Position numbers and translations under genes: made by a program
Notes under the pieces: generated by a model
Databases searched by the model: none
What the model was told of the DNA's origin: nothing
What the model saw: only the letters and a program-made list of their open reading frames with translations
NCBI GenBank assembly: GCA_031271525.1
Contig: JAISVO010000133.1
Coordinates: 1-10,321 of the forward strand
Direction of reading: 5' to 3'
DNA from: Oscillospiraceae bacterium
GTDB taxonomy: Bacteria > Bacillota > Clostridia > Oscillospirales > UBA929
DNA: 10,321 bases
Shown: positions 1-5,392 of the stretch, piece after piece
Layout of the letters: each line of letters begins with the position of its first letter
Position numbering within the stretch: position 1 is the stretch's first letter

Positions 1-10
1 AACGGAAGGT

Positions 11-18
11 AAGGAGGT
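11..18 (+). promoter_or_regulatory. Ribosome binding site of the cysteine-rich protein gene
   Basis: A full AAGGAGGT Shine-Dalgarno sequence lies 8 bases before the ATG at 27. It fixes that start and suggests strong translation. The promoter must lie upstream of the window. Confidence 0.85.
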
Positions 19-26
19 TTTTATCC

Positions 27-587
27 ATGCCCGCAAACGACAACCCGCACGCAATCCGGCTTTACGAAAGCCTTACGCGCAACGTCGGGGAGGATGCCGC
101 GAGGGAGATCATGCAGGGTAATCCCCTGTCAAAAGCCGCCGACCACGAGAAAAAGTTCCGCTGGGCGGAACGGATTTGCGCCGGTCTGGAACGGACGCTG
201 GACCATGACGCCGTGAAGAAGGTTCGGATGGATTGCGCCTGCGGTCCGGATACGGGGAAGATTAGTAAGCTAACAAAGCTGTTCCAATCCAGTTCTCATT
301 TTTGTGAATTCGCTGAGAAGGTCAACGCACTGAACGAAGGGTTTACTGTCAACGCCGAACGGGACGCCTTGTTTTTGGTCTACCCGCAGTGCTATTGCTC
401 CTGTGTCAAGCGGGTCACAAAACCGATCTCCCAAACGTGGTGCTACTGCACGCTGGGCTACACCAAAAAAATGTTTGAAGGAATCCTCGGCCGGGACGTC
501 TATGTGGAGCTGATTTCCAGCGTCAAAACCGGCGGAGAAAGCTGCGTGATTAAAATTACCCCTAGAGAATTGTCATGCGTGAACTGA
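27..587 (+). CDS. Cysteine-rich protein of unknown function (DUF6144-like)
   Basis: This is a 186-residue protein with no signal peptide or membrane segment, so probably cytoplasmic. It has eleven cysteines, several in tight pairs: C70-A-C72, C122-Y-C-S-C126 and C139-Y-C141, plus C51, C93, C173 and C184. The arrangement suggests a metal or Fe-S site. The C-terminal part (about 135-180) holds a C-Y-C-x-L-G-Y stretch and a G-G-E-S-C-V-I-K-I ending. These recall the small alpha/beta domains of V4R/4-vinyl-reductase-like and thiazoline-carboxylate-hydrolase-like proteins. I recall similar clostridial proteins under the name DUF6144, but that assignment is from memory. The start is set by the AAGGAGGT at 11-18. 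The 3' end overlaps the next gene, a TtcA-like enzyme, by 13 bases, so the two are probably translated together and may work together, perhaps in sulfur or Fe-S chemistry (inference). The function is not known. Confidence 0.8.
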   Translation: MPANDNPHAIRLYESLTRNVGEDAAREIMQGNPLSKAADHEKKFRWAERICAGLERTLDHDAVKKVRMDCACGPDTGKISKLTKLFQSSSHFCEFAEKVNALNEGFTVNAERDALFLVYPQCYCSCVKRVTKPISQTWCYCTLGYTKKMFEGILGRDVYVELISSVKTGGESCVIKITPRELSCVN

Positions 588-1396
588 CACGCCTGCAGAC
601 GGTGGAACGGAGCATCCACAAAAAGTACCGCAAAACGCTGTGGAACCCTTTCATTGCCGGGGTCAAGCGATACCGTTTGATCCAAGAAAATGACAAAATC
701 TGCGTCTGTATCTCGGGCGGCAAGGATTCGATGCTTTTGGCGAAGCTGATGCAGGAGCTGCTCCGGCACACCGATGTCCCCTTCGAGCTGGCGTTTTTAG
801 TGATGGACCCGGGTTATGCCCCCGAAAACCGGCGGTTGATCCTCGACAACACCGTTCTGCTGGATATCCCGGCAACCTTTCGCGACTCGGACATTTTCTC
901 CTCTGTGGAGGGGTCAGACTCACCCTGCTACCTGTGCGCCCGGATGCGCCGGGGCTACCTCTACAGCTTCGCCCGCGAATTGGGGTGCAACAAAATAGCT
1001 CTTGGCCACCATTTCAACGATGTGGTGGAAACTGTACTAATGGGTATGTTGTACGGGGCACAGGTGCAGACGATGATGCCGAAGCTCCGCAGCGCGAACT
1101 TTCCGGGCATGGAGCTGATCCGCCCTCTCTACTGCGTCCGGGAGGATGACATTCTCGCATGGAAAAACTATAACAAACTTTCGTTCCTCCAATGCGCCTG
1201 TTCGTTCACCCAAAACAACGCCATGGGGGTCGGTAACTCCAAACGGCAAGAAGTGAAGGGGTTGTTGAAATCCCTAATAAAATCCAACCCAAACGTGGAG
1301 CAGCATATTTTTTCCAGCATCCATATGGTTAATTTAGACACCGTGATCGGATATAAATATCGCGGTATGGAGCATAGTTTTCTGGATGATTATTGA
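575..1396 (+). CDS. TtcA-like PP-loop ATPase (tRNA 2-thiocytidine synthetase family)
   Basis: This 273-residue protein belongs to the TtcA/TtuA branch of the PP-loop N-type ATP pyrophosphatases. Well-studied members adenylate a tRNA base and replace its oxygen with sulfur, using a [4Fe-4S] cluster. The PP-loop S-G-G-K-D-S sits at residues 47-52. The first C-x-x-C (C118-Y-L-C121) is followed by the conserved R-R-G-Y-L-Y stretch, then G-H-H-F-N-D-V-V-E-T at 144-153 and the M-M-P-K-L loop at about 167-171. A second cysteine pair is C207-A-C209, where E. coli TtcA supplies its third cluster ligand. The length is close to that of short clostridial homologues. The ATG at 575 overlaps the preceding gene by 13 bases and has only a weak GAGA-type ribosome site, which suggests translational coupling. 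The family is clear, but the true substrate (C32 of tRNA or another target) cannot be read from sequence, so no symbol is given. Confidence 0.88.
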   Translation: MRELTRLQTVERSIHKKYRKTLWNPFIAGVKRYRLIQENDKICVCISGGKDSMLLAKLMQELLRHTDVPFELAFLVMDPGYAPENRRLILDNTVLLDIPATFRDSDIFSSVEGSDSPCYLCARMRRGYLYSFARELGCNKIALGHHFNDVVETVLMGMLYGAQVQTMMPKLRSANFPGMELIRPLYCVREDDILAWKNYNKLSFLQCACSFTQNNAMGVGNSKRQEVKGLLKSLIKSNPNVEQHIFSSIHMVNLDTVIGYKYRGMEHSFLDDY

Positions 1397-1423
1397 TTGT
1401 TTTATCATTAATGTCATTTTTGG

Positions 1424-1457
1424 TTCTTATAAACGAGAATCTTTCTCAAAATAAGAA
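1424..1457. repeat. Nested inverted repeat downstream of the ttcA-like gene
   Basis: The outer arms TTCTTAT (1424-1430) and ATAAGAA (1451-1457) enclose inner arms GAGA (1435-1438) and TCTC (1444-1447). The whole can fold into an interrupted, AT-rich hairpin 28 bases after the stop codon. No T-run follows it, so a terminator role is doubtful. Confidence 0.35.
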
Positions 1458-1576
1458 TTGAAGCCCGCAGGGTCCCATACGCGTTTTTCTTTGCGGCGCG
1501 AACGATCACACGGTTATCTAGCAAGACCATACACCTTTTCTCAGGCAAATTATGGCGTTTCGCAAGAGGGTATTTT

Positions 1577-1600
1577 CAAGAAGCTTCAAAAAGCTTCTTG
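1577..1600. repeat. Perfect 10-bp hairpin upstream of the SRP RNA promoter
   Basis: CAAGAAGCTT (1577-1586) and AAGCTTCTTG (1591-1600) are exact complements around a 4-base loop. Neither strand has a T-run after the stem, so this is not a canonical intrinsic terminator. It ends 26 bases before the -35 box of the SRP RNA promoter. It may end transcription from upstream, be a processing site, or be a protein-binding palindrome. Confidence 0.55.
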
Positions 1601-1625
1601 CTCCCCCCGGAGCTAAAAAACGCAC

Positions 1626-1654
1626 TTGCCAAAATCCCGAAAATGTCGTATACT
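1626..1654 (+). promoter_or_regulatory. Near-consensus sigma-A promoter of the SRP RNA gene
   Basis: The -35 box TTGCCA (1626-1631) and -10 box TATACT (1649-1654) are separated by 17 bases, the optimal spacing. The predicted transcription start, about 7 bases downstream at 1661, coincides with the first bases of the SRP RNA terminal helix. That agreement supports both calls. The strength fits a highly transcribed stable RNA. Confidence 0.85.
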
Positions 1655-1660
1655 AGACAC

Positions 1661-1965
1661 AGTCCGGCGCAGCAGCCGGCCGCGCTAGTCGGGGAGTCAG
1701 CGGTGCCCTATAACCTGCAACCCGCTACAGCAGGGATGAAGTCCGTCCCGAGGATCGCGTCTGTGTCGTTACGCCCCCGGTAAGTGGTGTTGACGAACCG
1801 GTCCCGCGCAACGGTTGCCCGTGAAATATGTCAGGCGGGGAACCGAGCAGCATTAAGCGGTGTCAATCGTGTGCCGCGGGGCAGCCGTTTCCGAGCCGGC
1901 TGCCGGGACAGCAGGCATAGACGTGTTTTCAGAGGCGGTGCGCGGGCGGCTGCTGCGCCGGAAAA
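1661..1965 (+). ncRNA. ffs: Bacterial large-type signal recognition particle RNA (scRNA/6S-type)
   Basis: This RNA binds the Ffh GTPase to form the signal recognition particle, which targets nascent membrane and secreted proteins to the FtsY receptor. The SRP-binding hairpin is at 1831-1851: TCAGG, a 3-bp stem CGG/CCG, the GGAA tetraloop and AGCAGC. The conserved flank GCGCAAC (about 1806-1812) and the matching GTGCCGCGGG on the 3' side close the same arm. An Alu domain is present upstream (about 1684-1755), with the TAGTCGGGGAG, GGTGCCCT and CTGCAACCCGCT blocks seen in the B. subtilis scRNA. The 5' end (1663-1678) and 3' end (1947-1962) pair perfectly over 16 bases, which defines a roughly 300-nt molecule. 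The gene lies upstream of dnaX, as in many Firmicutes. No U-tract terminator follows directly. The exact ends are inferred from the helix and the promoter. Confidence 0.95.
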
Positions 1966-1991
1966 GTTTTCCGTTTGGATGAGGGTTTTTC

Positions 1992-2588
1992 ATGAGGGTA
2001 AAAGGTCTGCGGACAATCGCAATAGCACTGATGTTCGTACTGATTGACATCCCGAGACTCGGCAACTGGCAGCCCCCCGACATGGTGGGGCTTATCCTTA
2101 TCTTAGTTTGCTCGGTGCTGCTGATCGACAAAGCGACCCGTTTCACCCGCCCCGCCGCGATTGCCGCCGCAATGCTCTTTTTGGAAATTGTGCGAATTTT
2201 CCGGTTGGCCGGTACGGATGCTGTTAGCAGTCTCCTCGACCTTGTCTATCTATTCCTTACCGCGCTGCTGGTCATAACCCTTGCCGACGGCGTCGCCCAG
2301 TTCAGCGCCGGACAGGGGCATCCGCAGATCCCCTCCCTTTGCGACACGACCGGACACGTTTACGCGCTGGCGTTCGTCGCGTCGGTTGCGGGATGGTGGT
2401 TCCCCTCCCTCTCGAACATCTTGTGGCTCGCGGGACTGCTGATCTCTCTTTTCGTAATCGTCATGTTCGTCTACTTCTACTCCGCCGTCACCACGGTCTA
2501 TGAACCGAAAGCGGCTGTGGGGGAAGGGGAAGCGGCTTCCTCCGCCGTCGTCTCGGCGGGTTTTATCCCCGATGAGGAAGCGACATAA
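1992..2588 (+). CDS. Multi-span membrane protein of unknown function ahead of dnaX
   Basis: I do not recognise this 198-residue protein. It is strongly hydrophobic, with about five to six likely membrane segments: roughly residues 7-20, 31-45, 55-73, 80-102, 121-138 and 142-167. A short acidic, alanine-rich, probably cytoplasmic tail follows. There is no cleavable signal peptide and no obvious catalytic motif. The ATG at 1992 follows a modest purine-rich stretch (GATGAGGG) about 7 bases upstream. It starts only about 27 bases after the SRP RNA 3' end. Its stop codon at 2586-2588 overlaps the dnaX ribosome binding site, so it is probably co-transcribed with dnaX. The position suggests read-through from the SRP RNA promoter. 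No role in replication is implied by the sequence itself. Confidence 0.8.
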   Translation: MRVKGLRTIAIALMFVLIDIPRLGNWQPPDMVGLILILVCSVLLIDKATRFTRPAAIAAAMLFLEIVRIFRLAGTDAVSSLLDLVYLFLTALLVITLADGVAQFSAGQGHPQIPSLCDTTGHVYALAFVASVAGWWFPSLSNILWLAGLLISLFVIVMFVYFYSAVTTVYEPKAAVGEGEAASSAVVSAGFIPDEEAT

Positions 2589-2600
2589 AGGAGACACGCT

Positions 2601-4103
2601 TTGTATCAGGTTCTGTACCGCAAATGGCGGCCCGGCGTATTCCGCGACACGGTGGGTCAGCCGCATATCGTGAAGACGCTGCTGGCGCAGCTGCAAAGCG
2701 GCCGCTTGGCACACGCGTACCTCTTCACCGGGTCTCGCGGGACCGGCAAGACGACGGTCGCGAAAATCCTCGCCCGCGCGGTCAACTGCGAACGCCCGGT
2801 TGGCGGCGAACCCTGCAACGAGTGCCCGGCCTGCGCCGGTATCCTCGACGGTTCGATCCCGGATGTCGCCGAAATCGACGCCGCTTCCCATTCGGGGGTC
2901 GACAATATTCGCGCCCTGCGGGAGGAGACCGTCTACCCGCCGGTCTCCGCGAAATACCGCGTCTATATCATCGACGAGGCGCACATGCTCTCCGCCGGCG
3001 CGTTCAACGCGCTTCTGAAAACGCTGGAGGAACCGCCGCCGCATGTCTTGTTTATCCTCGCAACCACCGAGACGCATAAAATTCCGGTGACCATCGCCTC
3101 GCGTTGCCAGCGATTCGCCTTCCGGCGTATCTCGGTGCCCGAAATCTCCGTGCTTTTGGCGAAAATATGCTCTCAGGAACAGACCAAGGCCGATCAGGCG
3201 GCCCTTGACCTGTTGGCGCACATGGCGGACGGGTCGCTGCGCGACGCGTTGAGCCTGTTAGAGCAGTGCGTCTCTGCCGGCTCTGTGGTTACCGAAAGCT
3301 CCGTGCGGGAGACTCTGGGGCTGAACAGCTTAGAAGACATCGCCCAATGGCTGATGGGTCTGGAGGACTTGTCATTTTCGCTAAACCACTTGCAAACGCT
3401 CTATTCTTCGGGGTTGGAACTGTCCTCGATCTTAGGCCAGCTGGCGTCGGTGCTGCGGGATCTGCTGATGGGTCAGCTAAAAGGTGATCTGCTGGTCACC
3501 CGCCTCCCTCTCGAAATCGCCTCCGCCCTGTCGGAAAAATGGCCCCGAGACCGGATTGTCCCGGCGATTTCGCAAATTCAGGAATCGATCGGTCAGCTCT
3601 CCCGGGTTGCCGACAAGCATCTGGAAGCTGAGCTTTGCTTGATCCGGCTGGCGTCTTTTTCACCCGCACAACATAACGGCTCGCCGGCCCCTGCGCCGCA
3701 GCCAATACAGCGCGCCGAACCGGCAAAGCGCGTTCCGGAAAACGCGAAACCGCCCGAACCCGCAAAGCACAAGGACTCAAGCAGCCCCAGCAAACCGGCG
3801 CGTCTCGGGGCGCACGCCGACGCAAAGCAGGACGGGCGTTGGGCTCCCTTTCTGGCATCGCTGGGTCCTTTTGAAAAACCCGCCGTCATGGCGTCGAAAG
3901 CGGAGGTTGACGGGGACACCCTCATCCTCCGTACCGATGACCCCTACTTTCAAGGAATCCTCCAAAGCGCGGAATTCCAAAGCGCCGTCAAAGCATTCTT
4001 CCCGGGTGGACTGACCGGTGATTCGGATCCTTCGCCCGCCCCCGCCGGACGGTCCCTCGATGACTTTTTACGTGAACAGAACGACTTGATCGTTTCAGAA
4101 TAA
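2601..4103 (+). CDS. dnaX: DNA polymerase III subunit gamma/tau
   Basis: This 500-residue AAA+ ATPase is the motor subunit of the clamp loader, which opens the beta clamp and places it on primed DNA. The hallmarks are in order: Walker A G-S-R-G-T-G-K-T at 44-51, a zinc module with cysteines 63, 72, 75 and 78, Walker B V-Y-I-I-D-E-A-H at 121-128, sensor 1 A-T-T-E at 154-157, the S-R-C arginine finger at 167-169 and sensor 2 G-S-L-R-D-A at 211-216. A proline/alanine/lysine-rich linker (about 355-410) leads to a C-terminal domain of tau type. The start is TTG at 2601, with AAAGGAG 7 bases upstream. I saw no A6G-type slippery sequence, so a separate gamma form made by frameshifting is not indicated. 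ybaB follows 14 bases downstream and recR after that, the usual Firmicutes order. Confidence 0.97.
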   Translation: MYQVLYRKWRPGVFRDTVGQPHIVKTLLAQLQSGRLAHAYLFTGSRGTGKTTVAKILARAVNCERPVGGEPCNECPACAGILDGSIPDVAEIDAASHSGVDNIRALREETVYPPVSAKYRVYIIDEAHMLSAGAFNALLKTLEEPPPHVLFILATTETHKIPVTIASRCQRFAFRRISVPEISVLLAKICSQEQTKADQAALDLLAHMADGSLRDALSLLEQCVSAGSVVTESSVRETLGLNSLEDIAQWLMGLEDLSFSLNHLQTLYSSGLELSSILGQLASVLRDLLMGQLKGDLLVTRLPLEIASALSEKWPRDRIVPAISQIQESIGQLSRVADKHLEAELCLIRLASFSPAQHNGSPAPAPQPIQRAEPAKRVPENAKPPEPAKHKDSSSPSKPARLGAHADAKQDGRWAPFLASLGPFEKPAVMASKAEVDGDTLILRTDDPYFQGILQSAEFQSAVKAFFPGGLTGDSDPSPAPAGRSLDDFLREQNDLIVSE

Positions 4104-4109
4104 GGAGGT
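4102..4109 (+). promoter_or_regulatory. Ribosome binding site of ybaB
   Basis: AAGGAGGT overlaps the dnaX stop codon and lies 8 bases before the ybaB ATG. It decides the start at 4118 and links expression of the two genes. Confidence 0.85.
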
Positions 4110-4117
4110 TTCTCAAA

Positions 4118-4447
4118 ATGGCGAAACACGGTTTGCCGCAAGGCTTTGGCGGCGGTAACATGCTCAAACAGGTGCAGAGGATGCAGGAGGAGATGCTAAA
4201 GGCGCAGGAAGAGCTGGAAGCGCGCCAGTACACCGCCTCAGCGGGCGGCGGCGCTGTGACCGCAACGGTTTCAGGCGCTCACGAGGTCGTCTCCCTCACA
4301 CTGACCCCCGAAGTGGTCGATCCCGAGGACATCGATATGCTGACCGACCTGATTGTCACCGCCGTCAACAGCGCGTTCCACGAAGCGGACGAGACCGCCG
4401 CCAAAGAGATGTCGCGCTATACGGGCGGCATGAAGCTACCGTTCTAA
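4118..4447 (+). CDS. YbaB/EbfC family nucleoid-associated DNA-binding protein
   Basis: This 109-residue protein has the typical YbaB/EbfC build. A glycine-rich start (G-F-G-G-G-N-M) precedes a long amphipathic, glutamine- and glutamate-rich helix (about 15-37). Then comes the G-G-G-A-V core strand, the V-D-P-E-D-I-D-M-L motif and a C-terminal helix ending in a G-G-M-K-L-P-F tail. Family members are dimeric DNA-binding proteins that coat the nucleoid and affect gene expression. The gene is almost always found between dnaX and recR, as here. It follows dnaX by 14 bases, and its own strong AAGGAGGT confirms the start. Confidence 0.95.
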   Translation: MAKHGLPQGFGGGNMLKQVQRMQEEMLKAQEELEARQYTASAGGGAVTATVSGAHEVVSLTLTPEVVDPEDIDMLTDLIVTAVNSAFHEADETAAKEMSRYTGGMKLPF

Positions 4448-4452
4448 TCGAA

Positions 4453-4473
4453 GCTGCCCCGACGGCGGGCAGC
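4453..4473 (+). other. Hairpin between ybaB and recR
   Basis: GCTGCCC (4453-4459) and GGGCAGC (4467-4473) form a perfect 7-bp stem with a 7-base loop in the 63-base gap before recR. No T-run follows, so it is more likely an mRNA processing or stability element than a terminator. The recR ribosome binding site lies downstream and free of the stem. Confidence 0.4.
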
Positions 4474-4510
4474 GATACTCGGAGCGTGACACATCAGGAG
4501 GTGCCCGCCT

Positions 4511-5110
4511 ATGCCCCTCTTTCCGCAGTCTGTGGAGGAATTGACCGATCACTTCGCGAAGCTGCCCGGAATCGGGCGGAAGGGTGCCGTCCGGCTTGTC
4601 TTCCACCTGCTGGAGCAGGAAGCCTGCGACGTCCGCGCCTTTGCCGACGCGATGGTCGCGGCGCGGGAGAAAACGGTTTTCTGCCGGGAGTGCCAGAACA
4701 TCTCGGACGAACCGGTCTGCCCGATCTGCCGGGATCCGGAGCGGGACGGTTCCCTCCTCTGCGTTGTCGCCGAGCCGCGCGACGTAGCGGCGGTGGAGCG
4801 TTGCCGCGAGTACAACGGGCGGTACCATATCCTGCACGGCGTCATCTCCCCGACCCGCCGCAAAAGCCCGGATGACATCCGGCTGAAGGAACTGCTGAAA
4901 CGGGTGGAGCGGGGCGGTTTTCAGGAGGTAATCCTCGCGACAAACCCCGACACCGACGGCGACACAACGGCGCTGTATATCGCGCGGCTGCTCCGCCCGT
5001 TCGGGGCGAAGGTGACCCGGCTCGCCTACGGGCTGCCGATGGGCGGGCATGTCGAATACGCGGACGAGCTGACGATCCTGCGCGCCTTGGACGGCCGCCG
5101 GGAAGTGTAA
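4511..5110 (+). CDS. recR: Recombination mediator RecR
   Basis: This 199-residue protein has the standard length of RecR, which acts with RecO (and RecF) to load RecA onto SSB-coated single-stranded DNA at gaps. The helix-hairpin-helix L-P-G-I-G-R-K-G-A is at 18-26. The four-cysteine zinc finger is C58, C61, C70 and C73. The Toprim domain spans about 80-175, and the L-A-Y-G-L-P-M-G-G ... Y-A-D-E segment at about 171-186 is the family signature. The more usual T-N-P-T-V-E-G-E region reads T-N-P-D-T-D-G-D at 144-151, a mild variation that keeps acidic residues. The ATG at 4511 has an AGGAGGT ribosome binding site about 7 bases upstream. It is the last gene of the dnaX cluster. Confidence 0.97.
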   Translation: MPLFPQSVEELTDHFAKLPGIGRKGAVRLVFHLLEQEACDVRAFADAMVAAREKTVFCRECQNISDEPVCPICRDPERDGSLLCVVAEPRDVAAVERCREYNGRYHILHGVISPTRRKSPDDIRLKELLKRVERGGFQEVILATNPDTDGDTTALYIARLLRPFGAKVTRLAYGLPMGGHVEYADELTILRALDGRREV

Positions 5111-5154
5111 CAAACTGTTAACAAACACGAAACCCCCTATTCATATTTATCGGA

Positions 5155-5266
5155 TATACTGAATCCATAAATCACCCACGCGGTCGTCAGACCGGTGGAA
5201 CGCAAAAGAAAGCGCCGCCGCACTACGGCGGACGATACAAACCCCGAGGGAACACCTCGGGGTTTG
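5155..5266 (+). other. Structured intergenic region, candidate small RNA, between recR and hprK
   Basis: A TATACT hexamer at 5155-5160 resembles a -10 box, though no good -35 stands 16-18 bases before it. Three hairpins follow in a row: 5176-5198 (CCAC-G-CGGTC, loop GTCA, GACCG-GTGG), 5215-5231 (CCGCCG, loop CACTA, CGGCGG) and the terminator-like stem at 5239-5265. The hairpins may be a small RNA ending at that terminator, or simply the structured 3' untranslated region of the recR transcript. No known RNA family is recognised. Confidence 0.3.
5239..5265. terminator. Bidirectional terminator-like hairpin between convergent recR and hprK
   Basis: AAACCCCGAGG (5239-5249) and CCTCGGGGTTT (5255-5265) are perfectly complementary over 11 bp with a 5-base loop. 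The stem ends in three T's on either strand, followed by AT-rich sequence on the plus side. Lying between convergent genes, it can serve both transcripts. The T-tract is short, so efficiency is uncertain. Confidence 0.65.
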
Positions 5267-5308
5267 ACAATTATATTTGCCTTGCGCCTCCGGAAGAATC
5301 GCCTAAGG

Positions 5309-5345
5309 ACCCGGCTCGGGTTCGGGATTTGAATATTTCAACCCG
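5309..5345 (-). other. Two adjacent hairpins after the hprK stop codon
   Basis: Two stems lie side by side in the sequence downstream of hprK. One is ACCCG/CGGGT with a 3-base loop (5309-5321). The other is CGGG...TTGAA/TTCAA...CCCG with a 2-base bulge (5323-5345). They probably form part of the hprK 3' untranslated region. No T-run follows either one. Confidence 0.35.
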
Positions 5346-5392
5346 TCATGGAACCGCCATTGCCCGTCCGCCCTTTAATTCGCTGTCCGTTG

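Larger units (their letters stand above)
1397..1625. other. Non-coding AT-rich spacer between the ttcA-like gene and the SRP RNA promoter
   Basis: I see no credible gene in this stretch. It begins AT-rich and holds two inverted repeats, listed separately (1424-1457 and 1577-1600). Firmicutes often have tadA just upstream of the SRP RNA gene, but no tadA is present here. Confidence 0.6.

Noticed and set aside
1598..2047. Two plus-strand open frames across the SRP RNA gene
   Set aside because: They cover the promoter and the structured SRP RNA, have low-complexity translations and no ribosome binding sites.
2250..3221. Long minus-strand open frame (323 codons) antisense to dnaX
   Set aside because: Arginine- and glycine-rich translation without family motifs, lying entirely opposite well-supported genes; typical of a shadow frame in GC-rich DNA.
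2601..4103. Programmed frameshift in dnaX making a short gamma subunit
   Set aside because: No A6G-like slippery heptamer with downstream stem was found; the longest A-runs are five bases and not in the expected place.
4436..5128. Minus-strand open frame (230 codons) opposite recR
   Set aside because: Shadow of recR, whose motifs, ribosome binding site and context are convincing.
5118..5147. TTAACA (5118-5123) with CATATT (5142-5147) as a promoter for the structured spacer
   Set aside because: The 18-base spacing is allowed, but the -10 match is poor, so it is too weak to annotate.
5264..5292. TTGACA at 5264-5269 as a promoter -35 box
   Set aside because: No -10-like hexamer at 16-18 bases downstream and no gene on that strand; it lies at the edge of the terminator stem.
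5281..5350. tRNA-like fragment near the hprK 3' end
   Set aside because: A TTCAAATCCC-like piece on the minus strand resembles a T-loop, but there is no acceptor, D or anticodon arm that folds; the bases are better explained as a hairpin.
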